NCBI GenBank assembly: GCA_012184525.1
Contig: WOFQ01000055.1
Coordinates: forward strand, 184,980-248,979
Reading direction: 5' to 3'
Length of the DNA: 64,000 bases
From: Xenoacremonium recifei
Taxonomy: Eukaryota > Ascomycota > Sordariomycetes > Hypocreales > Nectriaceae
Every line of letters starts with the position of its first letter. Position 1 is the stretch's first letter. The notes under the pieces were generated by a model that ran no database searches, was not told the DNA's origin, and was given only the letters and a program-made list of their open reading frames with translations. This document shows positions 10,301 through 20,632 of this stretch, one piece after another. The position numbers and the translations under genes were made by a program.

Positions 10301-11597
10301 CGAACCAAGCTTGGTGAACTGGTTTGGATGGTGGTCGCTCACCAACATGGATCTGTTTCGCAAGTTTGTCGTCGTTGGAACTTCCCAGAAGACAGATCCT
10401 GCCAGACTCTGGAGAAATATCAAGATTCCTCGCTACTTTGCTTCTACCACGGGCAATCCTGACGAAGAATTAGATGGCCCGGCTACCACTCAGGCCCGCA
10501 AACAACCCCAAATGTCAACGGAGCCGAGGCTCGAGCTCATTGCTGACGACAGAGGGCAAAGCTTGATCAATTACCTTAAGGACTTAATTGAGAAGCTTCA
10601 AAAACAGCCCTCGAAAACCACGCTTTCGCTTTTGTACAAGTTCCCAGTCTCCTTCTGGACCCCAGATATGCCATTTCATTTCCGAGAGAACCTACAAATG
10701 GAACATGGGTTCAGGCCGTATCTAGAATGCCTTCGGTGGTTTATGCCCTTTGGAAAGTTTAGCCAGCGCGCCATGTTCTTCTACACTATTGAAGTGGCTT
10801 GGGAGGCGGAGGCTTTCCCACAGGACGTCAAACCAAAACGACGTCCGTGGTTTGCAATACATCGGCCTTGCGACCTCGATATACATCCATGGCAGACCAC
10901 TGAGTTGCTTATATGGGATATGGCTGTAAGGGGAAATGTGAACCCCAGCAGCGTTTACGTGGACAATCTGATTCCAGCCCAACAAGAACTTATTTCCAGG
11001 CTGCAAGAAGAGGGTAAGAGAGGGAACCTCGGTCTCCCGCTAAAACGTGTTTGGCTGGGAGGATTCAATGTTCCAGAAACCGGCCTCACTGCGCCGTTAG
11101 ACGTGACCTTGAAGACCTTTGAGTTGATGCTGCTGAATCCGAATGACATGACGCCCCCTCCAGCGCCGAGATTGCCGATGGCTGGCTGGCGGCCTGTACA
11201 CAGAAAATCCGGTGTTGGCAAGCGCCCTGAGCCAATGGCCGAGCCAATGGATATTGATGAACCAGAGGATCAGGACGTGATGGATTTGAAGATGGTGTTT
11301 CATCCTCCACGGGGACACGGGGAAAGACAGCGTTCAAAGTGCACCAATCGGCTGTATGCGAAGACGCAGGAGGCCCTGACCAACGGCTCAAGAGACGAGA
11401 TGAAATTTTATTTCCGACCCACGATGGAATGGTACCGAGAACAGTTTAGAGAGGGGCGTGGATTTGAGCACGTCAAGATCACGGATTGGGAGACTTTCCT
11501 GACGGATCACAACATTCCTGACCCTGAGGCTAGGGGGTCCGAGAGCGCCAGGGAGAGAGACCATGGGAACAAACGAAGTAACGACCAATGTGAATGA
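7368..11597 (+). CDS. Large chromodomain protein, intronless
   Basis: A 1409-aa single-exon protein. An acidic N-terminus is followed by a chromodomain at about residues 34-90: EWFVNDVLAQ, then YLIDWQDYPLWNASWEP and a C-terminal helix. Trp35/Phe36, Trp56 and Trp66 sit where the methyl-lysine aromatic cage is expected. A basic patch (RRRRRNKKR, about 114-122) looks like a nuclear localisation signal. Residues about 190-560 are low-complexity Ser/Pro/Lys/Gln-rich, with an imperfect repeat of TxVExxTRxA type. The C-terminal 850 residues look folded (Trp- and Leu-rich) but I recognise no domain there. It may be a heterochromatin reader comparable in layout to fungal Chp1/CDP-type proteins, but orthology is not shown. 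ATGs at 7386 and 7389 are alternative starts. Confidence 0.8.
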   Translation: MIASPTMMEAPAAEDDDSISLTSSVEEETDPEKEWFVNDVLAQHTDDEGTLYLIDWQDYPLWNASWEPKANLSEGLLEQWREAKRAPGFQDRMVEMIASWKQAVLQHLDDRLNRRRRRNKKRAALGLEITPNIDELHEDALEYLDTIPRGDKEDLEIDDPSPFQPPVSSPEPSEGLAPPTEELDSPAEIQPSSSSSKKEAFTNVEASTRAAVASAQASPRKAITNVETPTRKATKKVKTSTREAEKRTDKSKGSVIDGRKRPEPTTPQSSSRSALPKTTQKPTVSTTLASKLNTRKAPNSAKTTQIFTALKTRHGDASLSNVFIGGKTRKPRRGLLDASKDPTVRPQFLRPRKQWLLEKGARDREGVEVPKQRPSEVFVLNAAERRQESQTQTGNSLGGSNIQQRQVQSTSAQNGGSRGPEKSSSNAAKATPVRQGIQKPSNEASQSPNGAEASGSKKKQRKTVRWDDEVTTQEPTERESSLFVNDVNDQPPSASSPNLKSESMEMEIDEPLSIRPSPQSAASSQMTRLPSEMSRASLNGDHEQSGSQNVTKTVKLGSGTSQSLRLTFAGIPRRAHQSWVAIFEDEEVLDFGRICTAKDFWAQDSRNDLKTTYGALQAEQLCRGAVVSDVDKGKVENVAQNLRLGSYGLLCYNTEFCIVLRPGGCDEWEPAGRSELKLSATLQYFVFQPSSIFQPSLLAPIEEPFVQSTKDILPRARPSLALKLLGLDYNQLIPVSLQNTTKHEIFLAFPESRSHEASFLFEWLRKCNPDCKILSSLVASHWYHFMQKCRGIIIIHEEATGLVRLFPGLATILWGGDATVWVFSKNLSSITQFTSNEGSSTGVGQISLHPVFPAGSTYGLAILLTPSFLVSQPQQAYIIVKWFAQKYGSGGLYRRAVLAVSADLCEWLMDLTMEKAQQRQRYAAPADQLLSEDSLVSRHKTWALLQDLVSLGLDLSVGYKSETSSLLVTAPEMIDSNDEPSLVNWFGWWSLTNMDLFRKFVVVGTSQKTDPARLWRNIKIPRYFASTTGNPDEELDGPATTQARKQPQMSTEPRLELIADDRGQSLINYLKDLIEKLQKQPSKTTLSLLYKFPVSFWTPDMPFHFRENLQMEHGFRPYLECLRWFMPFGKFSQRAMFFYTIEVAWEAEAFPQDVKPKRRPWFAIHRPCDLDIHPWQTTELLIWDMAVRGNVNPSSVYVDNLIPAQQELISRLQEEGKRGNLGLPLKRVWLGGFNVPETGLTAPLDVTLKTFELMLLNPNDMTPPPAPRLPMAGWRPVHRKSGVGKRPEPMAEPMDIDEPEDQDVMDLKMVFHPPRGHGERQRSKCTNRLYAKTQEALTNGSRDEMKFYFRPTMEWYREQFREGRGFEHVKITDWETFLTDHNIPDPEARGSESARERDHGNKRSNDQCE

Positions 11598-11820
11598 CAA
11601 TGATTATGGCAAATGGAAACAATATTGCGAGAGGGAAAAAATGAAGGACTGCGGGCTTTGATGGAGGATTACATACAGGGCATATGGCCATATACACGGA
11701 GATGCCATGAAATGGATATCAGGTAATGACTTTATTGTACACATCGGCGAGCTCTCGCTATGTTAGGTAGATAAACACTCTCGCTGTATGAACACACAAC
11801 TCTCACTACGAAACGTTCCC

Positions 11821-12912
11821 TTACCGCGGGAAATTTCTCGTGCTTAACAAGACACCTTTCACCCGCCGGATGTTGTCCCTCACCCGCTTAATCTCATCCT
11901 CAGGCTCAGCCTTGCGATTTCGCCCGTATATATCGTAACCGCTCATGTACTCGTTCTGCCCCGCGTACGTCATGCTATCCAGCTCATCGCGGAACACATC
12001 CACGAGTGCTTTTATGTCCTCCATGTCCTCGCTCTGCGCGCGCACACCGTCGCGTAAATCTCCCAGGTTCTTGCGCAGCTTGCCGACCAGCGCAGCGTGT
12101 TTTCGCGTAGGATCATCATCCTCCGCAGCGTCTTTCCGCGCGCCTAGCACGGGAGACGTCTGCGTGCCCATATCGCGGTGGAACATCTCGCTGGGGTCTT
12201 CAGAGTCGGAGTCCTCGGCGGTGGGAGAGGTAGGGAGGGAGGAGACGGACGACTCGAGCTTGGTGACGAGGGCGTCGAGCTTGGAGGCGGTGATGGCGTG
12301 CAGGTCGGTGCGGGCTTCAGTCTGGGCGGCGACCATGGGGGCGACGATGTATTTGGAGGCGGCGTAGAGGAGCGTGGAGAGGCCGGCGGCGGAGTAGAGC
12401 GTGGTGAGGAGGCGGGTGGTGGTGACGAGGGGGGGAGGTCGGGTGGGCTTGGTGAGGAATTCGGGGTAGGTGACGATGGGAGGGCGGTCGGCGGTCGGTT
12501 GGAGGAAGGTTGTTGAGGGGATCGGATCGGAGGTGGCTGTTGAAGAGGCGGGCGCTTCTTCTGGTTGCTCTGGTGTCGAGGAGGGAGTCTAGATGGTGGT
12601 TAGAAAGTCATGTGTGCGACGGGGAGAGTGCTTCTGTCTGACCTCTGTTGGTGTTGATGACGGCGACTCTGCCTCGCCCAGGAGCGTTTGTATGTCTTCC
12701 ACCTCGATGCCCTTTGCCCTCAAAAACTCCTCCTTCCTCTCCCGCGGCGCATCCTTTACGGAATCATCTTCCAGAAACCGTCGCGCAACCTCGATCTTGT
12801 CATCGTCTGGCGCCGGTGTCGCATCCGCAGCCGGGGAATGTTCGGGCTCGGGCTGGGCCTCAGCTGAGCGTTGCCAACTGGGGATCTCGGGTTTGTCGTC
12901 GGAGTCACTCAT
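11821..12912 (-). CDS. pex14/17: Pex14/17 (PEX33-type) peroxisomal import protein, 2 exons
   Basis: Exons are 12912-12643 and 12588-11821 (intron 54 nt), giving 345 aa. The N-terminal module at residues 38-80 (KIEVARRFLEDDSVKDAPRE, then EEFLRAKGIEVEDIQTLLGE) is the Pex14 N-terminal helical domain that binds Pex5 receptor motifs. After a Ser/Thr/Pro linker, YPEFLTKP and a hydrophobic segment of about 20 residues (LLTTLYSAAGLSTLLYAASKYIVAP, with the last part reaching MVAAQ) match the membrane region of Pex14-like peroxins. The rest is a predicted coiled coil. Filamentous ascomycetes carry, next to true Pex14, a hybrid called Pex14/17 or PEX33, and the short length fits that better than classical Pex14. 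It would act in the docking complex for matrix import, including Woronin bodies. Confidence 0.83.
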
Positions 12913-14721
12913 TGCGCCTGGAGGAGCATGAAGATGTCTAGTCCGTTAGAGAGGAGAGAGAGGTGGTTGTCGCAAAGATGTGTATGTGACGTCGGGAGGT
13001 CGAAGCGGCGGGTAAGGTTCGGGATTGGCACATGCCTCGGCAGGAGATCCGGGGACGGGAAACGGTATGCATGAGATCTCCCGGCAGTTTGTTAGGGGCT
13101 GTTTAAAACGAGACATTGCTTGAAGATGGGGGATGGTATTATTTATCGCTCCTCGATCTTCTATGCACCTAATTAAATTGTTGCATCCCATAAACCTCTT
13201 CGGACTTCATTATTGTGCATTGGTCTGTCTTCGTGATGGCCCCTTCTCCGTTAAAAACGTGCCTCACTATAGCAGTGGGTCGGAAACGGAGCGCTCCGTG
13301 ATGCCGCCGTGCCCTGTGACCGTTCATCTCTGAACTCTACCAAAGTCTCTGGATATTGACATTGCATCCCATTCCTGTTGGATCTGGCACCTCTCTAAAC
13401 AGTGGATTGTCCATTGCCGTTGGGCCTGTCTTCCAGCGCGTGTCCCTGCTGTAATCTCCCACTGGCCCGGCCTCCGTCAAGCCTCTCAGCGCCATCGCGC
13501 TCCCGAAAAAGGCACGATTCGCATCCTCGCAGCTCGCCCAGCGTTGCAACCATCAAATCAACGCCAACCAACCAGCCAGCCCTGCCCGCATTGCATCGCA
13601 GTAGCCAGGACTCTGAGCGAATAGACGCCCGCAGTCAGCTGTCAGAGCGCCATCTCACCACTCGCTAAGCAGTTGTGGCTTTGCTGGTCCAGACCGCAAG
13701 CCAGCCAAGCGTTGAACGCTGAGACTCGCGCAAGGGATCAGGTCGGCTAGGGACGACTAGAACGGCGACGGGGACGGGTTATCAACAGATACGTACCAAT
13801 AGTAAGCCACGGGGGATTGCCTATAGGTGAGTTAATGTCCCCATTCCATCCTTTGGCTGTCTCCCTTCCTGCAACGTCATCTTCACCCATCAACACGTTC
13901 ACCTCCCATCAATCCCCATGATCGCAATTGCATCAGCACCTTGCTCCTAAATATCACTGCGTTGCGACCTGTCACTGCGGTTGAGCCCCTTCTTTGCCAC
14001 CGCCGGGCCCTCAAACCCTTGTCAAGCGTTAAGGACAGGGAGGGCCACGCATCTCACTCAGCAGTTGCTGCAATTGAGCGAGCGAGTGAACGAGCTTTAT
14101 TATCACAGCGTCCGGGAATCGGTTGCTAGCGGCATCCCGGGCTCGTTGATTGGCGTGAGAACGGCGAGACACAAGTGGCTCAGCCCGGGCGCGGACGGAT
14201 GCTTTAACTATTATGCGGCGGCGATAGAAATCCAACCCTGGCTGGATGTTGGAATTTCCCCCAAGACCACTCAATCGAAGGCACAAACGACTCTAGACCC
14301 GTCTCTCCCTAGCCAGTCTCGGGCCACGTTGCTCACGTGCAACTTCACGTTGATATCTGATTGACTCTGAGGCCACGCCCCGGAGAGTAATCAGCATCAA
14401 CATCAGCAGCATCGCTCACAACTCGCCGACTGATTTTTGCTCCCGCTCGACAGCCAGAGCAGGCGCCACCAGCCCAGCGGCGACGTGAGGCTTAGACAAC
14501 CTTGTCTAGACACCTTACCTTACCTTACCCAACCTACCGGTCTTGGCCATTCAGCTTAGCTGGAGCCACAGCCTGGGCGATTCTCTTTTCTACCACCAAC
14601 TACTTTATCAAAACGTGGACCTCTGAGAATTCTCGCTCTCAGATATTCTCATCGCCTTCCTTCACAACACCTCTTGAACCCTATATCAGACATCCGCCAG
14701 CGCGGATTCCGTCTTCTCACC
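12913..14721. other. 1.8-kb divergent spacer between pex14/17 and IES2
   Basis: This is the shared upstream region of two divergently read genes. It holds a (CCTTA)3 tract at 14513-14527 and pyrimidine-rich DNA near the IES2 start, typical of fungal leaders. Short open frames are present on both strands without coding signals. A leader intron or a non-coding transcript is possible but not shown. Confidence 0.5.
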
Positions 14722-16091
14722 ATGTCTTCACGCCCGCGCCGCTCGGCAGCCACCAAGGCCAATGAGGTCATTTCCGTGCATGCCAGATGGGCTGACTCTC
14801 CCGAGAGGAGCGATAGCAGAGAACGAAGCGTCATGTCATCACGAAGATCTGGCCGCGCCTCAGGCGTTTCACGCGATGCAAGGTCGCCAGACGATAACGT
14901 CACAGTCAAAGTTGCCTCCAACAGGCTCCGTGAAACAAGCCGCGGCGGTGGTCGTCGGGGCACTCAGTTTGCAGGCGGCGAAATCGTCGAGGGAAAGCGG
15001 AATCGGGGCGTTAAGAAAAGCTACGTGGTGGACTCGAGCCCCGACGAGGACGAGGACGAGGAGGAAGAGGAAGAGGCCGAGATTGAGGTGGAAGAGGAGG
15101 ACGACGATGATGATGATGACGATGACGACGACGACGATATGGACGTCGACGAGGACGCCGAGGGCGAAGACGACATGGACGTTGATGCCGAGGGCGAGGA
15201 CATCGACGCTGAAGGCGAAGAGGACGCAGAGGGCGACATGGACGTCGACCTCGTCCCTGCGCCTCCCACCATCAAGGTTTCCAAGCCTCCAACTAGAGGC
15301 AAGCCGCTTCCTCGCCCCTCAGCGTCCAAGGTAATCCTTGGCGACGAGGAGGATGACGATGACGATGACGACGACCTCAGTGACCCGGCAGACAGCGATG
15401 ACGGTAACGACCAGACGCTGGGCTTCGGCGACGAGACCATGGCCGATGAGGATGCTGAGGGCGAAGAGATTGAGGTAGCAGGCGAGGAAATTGACGATGA
15501 GGAGGGCCCTGCCGACAGCGACGATGAGGACGCCGATGGCGAAGAGCCAGACCTGACCAAGATGACCAAGCGCCAGAGGGCTCGCTTCGAGGGCGACGAA
15601 AATCAAGAGTATATGAAGCTCTCAGACGGTACGGCTTGCCCGCGTGTATGCAAAGAAGTGAGTTGCTAACGTCATCACAGAGGTCCAAGTCAAGAAGCAC
15701 TTTACGGCCGAAGAACTATCGATGAGGCGACAGGAGATGGCCCGTCGTCGCCGCAACCTCAGCGAGAAGCGCAACGAGGAAGTCAAGGTACGTTTAGCAA
15801 CAGTCGTTCTGTGAGCAAACCACTGACCACTCCGTATAGATGGAGACTATCAACAAGCTCTTGAAGAAGCAGGCGCCCAAGATCAACCGCAAGGCCGCTG
15901 CCGCCGCCGCCGCTGCAGACACTCCCGACGATGAGTCGCAAAAGGCGAGGCCCATGATGATCCGCTGGGTGAGCAACAAGAAGGGTAGCCGTATCGGTGT
16001 GCCTGAGGAGATTATGCAGGGCCCCAATGCGACGCCTTTTGTGCCGAACCGGGGGCTGGGATCGGGCAGGATGGTGGAGGAAGTCGCTTAG
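14722..16091 (+). CDS. IES2: INO80 complex subunit B / IES2 (PAPA-1 domain), 3 exons
   Basis: Exons are 14722-15628, 15681-15787 and 15840-16091, giving 421 aa. The ATG at 14722 lies in a good context (CACCATGTC). The frame is open further upstream but without an ATG. After a Ser/Arg-rich head come two long Asp/Glu tracts (residues about 105-175 and 210-285). The PAPA-1 domain follows: MTKRQRARFEGDENQEYMKLSD, then AEELSMRRQEMARRRRNLSE, then EVKMETINKLLKKQAPK across intron 2. This is the diagnostic region of Ies2/INO80B, which stimulates the Rvb1/2-containing INO80 remodeller. The C-terminal MIRWVSNKKGSRIGVPEE matches the fungal tail. The acidic tract gives a long serine-only frame on the other strand, which is an artefact. 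Confidence 0.92.
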
Positions 16092-16529
16092 ACGGCGAAA
16101 GACGTGGCGAAAAAGCCAAATAATCCTGTCATGTCCAGGAGGCGTGTGACGAGGAGTGTGTCGAAGAGGGGGCTTCTTGATGTCTAATCAATTGAGGATG
16201 CCCATGAGGCCGTCATGGAGGATTGTTCAATGGAGTTTTGATGCTTAGTTCGGTAACGGTTACAGGTAAACAGGTTTCAATTGGAATGGATAATAAAATT
16301 CCTTTTCTTTGATATGGATTCTGCACAGCTATCATAGTAAATGCTCCCTACCATGGTATTGCAAGGAGTGAATCCCCTCCATGAGCTCGTCTCGCTGTTA
16401 AGTCGAGGTGAAGCGCCTGCCCCACCTTTGAGGGAAGTCGCTGTTATCGATAAGGAGCGTCCAAAAAAAATTTCCCACAACGATCGCCGCGCTTTCTCTA
16501 GCACTAACACAACCACCAGCAAATCGATC
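16092..16529. other. IES2 3' UTR and RPA43 promoter
   Basis: A short spacer. The RPA43 frame stays open upstream to an ATG at 16341, but those 63 residues have no family similarity and the ATG at 16530 is preferred. Nothing else was recognised. Confidence 0.5.
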
Positions 16530-17915
16530 ATGGCGCCAATTGAGCCCTCGGAGCCCGCGGCGGCCAAGCACGAGAAAAAGTCGAAGAAGGACAAGTCAAA
16601 ATCGGACAAGAAGCGAGCGCGAGAGGAGGACGTGTCGGTTGACGGCGAGCGACGGCACAAGAAGTCCAAGAGCGTTGTCTCAGCCGAAGCGAAGCCCGAG
16701 ATAGACGACGCCGAGCTTAAGGCGGAGAAGAAGAAAAAGAAGAAGGAGAAGAAAGAGAAGCATGCAGAGAATGGCGTTGTTGAGGATGTGAGTGAAGTCG
16801 GCGCCGAGGCCAAGGCAGACAAGAAAAAGAAGCACAAGAAGAAGCACCACAGCCACGACGATGCGGCAGCGACAGAAGAGGCTGAGACGGCCGCTGTTGA
16901 AGCAGGCGAGAAGAAGAAGAAACACAAGAAGAAGAAGGATCGTCACGAATCCGAATCGCAGGTCGAAGAGCCTTCGGCGCCCGAACCCCAACCCGACGCC
17001 ATGGATGTCGACATGCCTCCTCCGCCAAGACCCTCCAAGTCAAAGACACACCACCCGCCCGACATGCCTGCCGATCCGCAATTCCCCTTCTTCACGCAGA
17101 CTGTATCACTATACGAGCCGCTGTACCCTGTGGGCTGGGCGCAGCCTGTGACGAGCGCCGAATACCAGCACCTGCGGCATCTGCAGAACAAGTACGTGCC
17201 ATCGCTACGGGGTGTCCTGATGGACTACAAGAACGTGACCCTCGGTGAACAACCAGGCCGGACAGGCGCAGCAACGACAGATGAGGAGTCTGCCAAGCTG
17301 CTGTCCAAGGACGAATATGCCGTCGGCTTCGGCTGGATCACAGCGGACGTGGACCTCTTCGTGCCGAGCCGCGGGGCCTGGATGGAGGGCAGCGTGAATC
17401 TACAGACGGAGGGCCACATCGGCGTGGTGTGCTTTGGGAAGTTCAACGCATCGATCGAGGCTCGACGACTTCCCCCTGCGTGGAAATGGGTGCCGAACGA
17501 GGCTCCCGAAGCACAGGGCTTCGAGGAGACGGCGTCGGTCATCACGGCGGACGACCACGGCGTGGTGCGGCAGATTCACAGTACGGGATTCTGGGTGGAC
17601 GGCGATGGCGAGCGAGTGCGCGGCCGCGTGCGCTTCCGCATCCGCAACTTCGACGTTGGCACCAGCGGCGAGACGAGCTACCTGAGCCTGGAGGGCACGA
17701 TGCTGGACCGCGCGGGCGAGAAGGCGTTGGTGGCCGAGGAGGCCGAGACGGCGCGCGCACGCAAGGCCAAGCCGGGCAAGCGAGCAAGGCGGCCGGAGAG
17801 GCGGCGCATCCCCGAGTTTGCGATGACGCGGTTTGCGGCCGATGCTGAGGAACAGGTGGTCGAGAACGAGGAGGAGAAGCGGGCGGTGCTGGCGGCGGAC
17901 GAGGAGAGCGAGTAG
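16530..17915 (+). CDS. RPA43: RNA polymerase I subunit RPA43
   Basis: A 461-aa intronless protein (ATG 16530, TAG 17913-17915). The first 150 residues are an alternating Lys-rich and Glu/Ala-rich tail (many KKKHKKK blocks), commonly seen in fungal A43. Residues about 180-420 carry the A43 core. The N-terminal tip domain includes FFTQTVSLYEPLYPVGWAQP, AEYQHLRHLQNKYVPSLRGV and LMDYKNV, followed by the OB fold (YAVGFGWITADVDLFVPSRG, then EGSVNLQTEGHIGVVCFGKF). A C-terminal strand pair (GFWVDGDGERVRGRVRFRIR, then SYLSLEGTML) completes it. A43 forms the Pol I stalk with A14 and contacts Rrn3 for rDNA transcription. Its 3' end faces that of the FHA gene, 245 bp away. Confidence 0.92.
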   Translation: MAPIEPSEPAAAKHEKKSKKDKSKSDKKRAREEDVSVDGERRHKKSKSVVSAEAKPEIDDAELKAEKKKKKKEKKEKHAENGVVEDVSEVGAEAKADKKKKHKKKHHSHDDAAATEEAETAAVEAGEKKKKHKKKKDRHESESQVEEPSAPEPQPDAMDVDMPPPPRPSKSKTHHPPDMPADPQFPFFTQTVSLYEPLYPVGWAQPVTSAEYQHLRHLQNKYVPSLRGVLMDYKNVTLGEQPGRTGAATTDEESAKLLSKDEYAVGFGWITADVDLFVPSRGAWMEGSVNLQTEGHIGVVCFGKFNASIEARRLPPAWKWVPNEAPEAQGFEETASVITADDHGVVRQIHSTGFWVDGDGERVRGRVRFRIRNFDVGTSGETSYLSLEGTMLDRAGEKALVAEEAETARARKAKPGKRARRPERRRIPEFAMTRFAADAEEQVVENEEEKRAVLAADEESE

Positions 17916-18159
17916 GGAGGGAGGGAGTGTCATTTCTGGATCTGACTGACTGGCGTTGGGCGACGGGATACCTTGCATGCACGGAGTACAAAAGACGATG
18001 AGAGCCAAAGAGATTTGATTTGATTTGAATTTGTTGCAGCATACATGATCTGAGAGATGTCCGTTCTCAATCTGATATCCTATCCGAACGCCAACGATGC
18101 AAAGAGCGGTATATCCAAACAAAACAACCCCATCATACAAGTCCATCTCCTGAGAGTCG

Positions 18160-18849
18160 TCACGCCGAAGCCGGCACCATGGGCTCCCACGGCCGCGACA
18201 GATCCCAAAGATACATCTCGCCGCCACGTCCCTCGCCCACGCCCTTGACAAAGATGTTCTGCAGCATCGGCACAGCCGAGAGTAGCGCAGCATGCTCCCA
18301 GCCGTCCGCCCACGCCGCTATCTCCTCTTTCGGTTGGAACGCCTCGACCCTCTTGGTGTAAGCCGCATAGTCGGATGAGTGATCGTTGACCACGACCTGG
18401 AAGCGCACGCCCTGGACATCAACAGTGATGCGCTGCACGCCCGTCGGCGCCGGATCCAGCACCCACGTATGTCCCACACGATCGCCATCGCTATGCCAAT
18501 CAAACCAGACCTGCGTGCCGGCGCTTGAAAAGTCATCCAGCACGAGCCGTGCGCAGGCGTCGAAGCGCAGCGCGCAGTGCACAGCCGCGATGCCGGGATA
18601 CGGCGGGAGGACGATGTCGCAGGCTGCGGGGTCGGTGCCCAGCGTGAAGCGGCCGGGGGTTTTGAGGCGCGTGGTGAAGCTGAGGAGGAGGGCGGAGGGA
18701 GGGCGTGAGGCGAGGAGGGAGGGGAGGCGGGATGTGAGGTCTGGCGCCGAGGAGAGCGGGATGGAGAGGGGGGAGAGGGATGTGGTGGTGGTGAAGGGGG
18801 CGGTGCGGGAGGGGGGGATGAGCCAGGCGATGGTGTTGGCGTCGTACAT
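18160..18849 (-). CDS. FHA-like domain protein
   Basis: A 229-aa single-exon protein starting at ATG 18849; the frame is open further upstream but without an ATG. Residues about 60-105 (RLKTPGRFTLGTDPAACDIV, LPPYPGIAAVHCAL) have the spacing of a forkhead-associated phosphothreonine-binding domain. They match the form found at the N-terminus of some fungal kinases (FxFGxxPxACDIxL, PGIxxxH). Two usual ligand-contact positions look replaced: Arg after the first Gly turn is Thr, and Ser of the SxxH motif is Ala. Phosphopeptide binding is therefore doubtful. The rest (QITVDVQ-like strands, DHSSDYAAYTKRVEAFQPKE) resembles no enzyme, and there is no kinase domain. Function unknown. Confidence 0.65.
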   Translation of the reverse strand: MYDANTIAWLIPPSRTAPFTTTTSLSPLSIPLSSAPDLTSRLPSLLASRPPSALLLSFTTRLKTPGRFTLGTDPAACDIVLPPYPGIAAVHCALRFDACARLVLDDFSSAGTQVWFDWHSDGDRVGHTWVLDPAPTGVQRITVDVQGVRFQVVVNDHSSDYAAYTKRVEAFQPKEEIAAWADGWEHAALLSAVPMLQNIFVKGVGEGRGGEMYLWDLSRPWEPMVPASA

Positions 18850-20632
18850 CTTGTGGTGATGTTGGTGTGAAGATGGATAAGTTGGTTGTTGCAAGTGAGT
18901 GTGCTTGTATGTGTGTGTGTGGTGGTGAGGTGGTGTTGATGACCTCGTATATCGTCGACACTCTAACGAGACAAGGCGACGACAAAGACAGTAAATAATA
19001 AAACAATACGGCAGATATGCGAATTATAACAGAAGACAAAAAGAAAAAACGCTGCTGGATTTCAGTCTCTCCCAGTGTCGCCCTCAGGCATCTTATATAA
19101 CGCTGCCTACCAGCCAGCGCGCAACGTGTACCGTGTCGCTACCACGCCGTTGCGAGGGCCAACCGTCCAGACGCGTCGCGCAGGCACCTGACTGGCACCT
19201 TTTCTTGAGGGAACCGGGCCTTGTGGTGTTGCGAGGTCGTGGCTGAGGAGGTGTCGCGGGTTGGAGCGCTGTGGGCCAATGGATTGGGACAGGGGGGGAG
19301 GGGACGAGGTTTTAGGTTGGGAGACTTGAGGAACGGAGTTTTGGGGTGGGAGATGGATTTGTGGGTGGTATTTAGTGATGGAGGAGGTTGTGCTGGTTGG
19401 GAGGGAGGGAGTGGTTGGTGGGAGTCGAGTGGTGAGGAGGGGAGTGGTGAGTGTGTACTTTCTGTCATGCTATGGACTGAACAACACAGCACGTATGTCC
19501 ATCAAATGAGTCACTTCACAATCAAGGAGTTCTGTTCAATCAATTTTCGCTCTTGAATTCTTGGCGTTTATTCTCACACTGTCGCAGCCCAACATGTGGC
19601 CGACTATCGCTCTCGATGAAGTCTTCACAGCTCTTCCAATGCCGCTCTTCCAACGACGCTGACAGCCGCACTCCTCGCCAACACTCTCCCCTGCCCATAT
19701 GGACCATCCGCAAACACTCTCCAACCATCACTCAGCTCTTTTCTAACAATTAGTCTCGTCTCAAACTCCGTCCTCGCCACCTCCCTTAGCATTTTCCCGC
19801 CCGCAACGAACCGACATGCCTTGATCGCTATGTCACCGTTCCAATTCACCGTCAGGACCATTTCTCTAAACCGCAATCGCAGGGTCTTGGTGCGGCCGGC
19901 TCGTACGCAGCTGCTGAACCCCGCGGCAGTTTTGCGCGATCTAGAGCCGCATGGTACATGGACGAGCCTCAGGGCGGGAGACGTACTGGAGTGCGGTTGA
20001 GAGATGGGCGATGGCGAGGAGGAGTATAGATGATTTATTACACGGCTGCAACTTTAAAGTTATGTAAGAGATGCTAAATACTTATTTCAATTAAGGTGTC
20101 AAGTTTAAGTTACCATGCAAGTTGTGAGTGAGCGAGACTCAATGCTGTCTGCTGCTCGTGAATTCGGTTATTCCGTCTCAGTTGCTTACCACCCAATCAC
20201 ACTCATAAGCCACAAGTCACAACCTAAAACTTCAACACTTCTCGACCAGCACGCCATCCAATCCACGCAGATGATAGTCAGGAATAGTTCCGGTCCAAAT
20301 GGCGTCAACTCCCCGGTTATCGATCTTATCTGGTCGATTGCGGGGACGAGCAACGGATTCCCCGGCTAAGGTTTGACGCCATCGCCAGGTCGATTGCGCA
20401 AGAGCTCGAGGATGACGTTGCGGAAGGCTCCGCTGATAGTCAATCGATAGTTCCGGAGAAACTCACGTTTCTTCGATCTGACTTCAATTTTGAAAGAAGA
20501 GGAGTTTTGAAGGGTCACGTTGCTGTGTTGGACTGGCCTGATGATATTGGTCATTGAAGCACTGCGTGAAGACAGTACACCAAAGTCAATTGCCAGAGAG
20601 TTTCATCACAGTTCTTGAACTCAAAACTCACA
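18850..20632. other. Divergent spacer between the FHA gene and the sulfatase gene
   Basis: It contains GT-rich DNA near 18900-18940, a G-rich purine tract at 19220-19450 and an AT-rich patch at 20030-20110. Proline/serine open frames on the minus strand in 19.1-19.5 kb come from the G-rich strand and look non-coding. No gene is supported. Confidence 0.5.

Noticed and set aside
14105..14150. Hairpin CCGGGA...TCCCGG in the pex14/17-IES2 spacer as a possible RNA gene
   Set aside because: Only six paired bases and no tRNA or snoRNA boxes nearby.
14674..14721. Longer N-terminus for IES2
   Set aside because: The frame is open, but the upstream codon is TTG; the ATG at 14722 has a good context.
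15021..15569. Minus-strand frame of 182 codons, almost only serine
   Set aside because: It is the reverse complement of the GAC/GAG acidic tracts of IES2, which is supported by its PAPA-1 domain and splice sites on the plus strand.
16277..16927. Minus-strand frame of 216 codons rich in Phe, Ser and Leu
   Set aside because: It mirrors the lysine-rich head of RPA43 and has no domain of its own.
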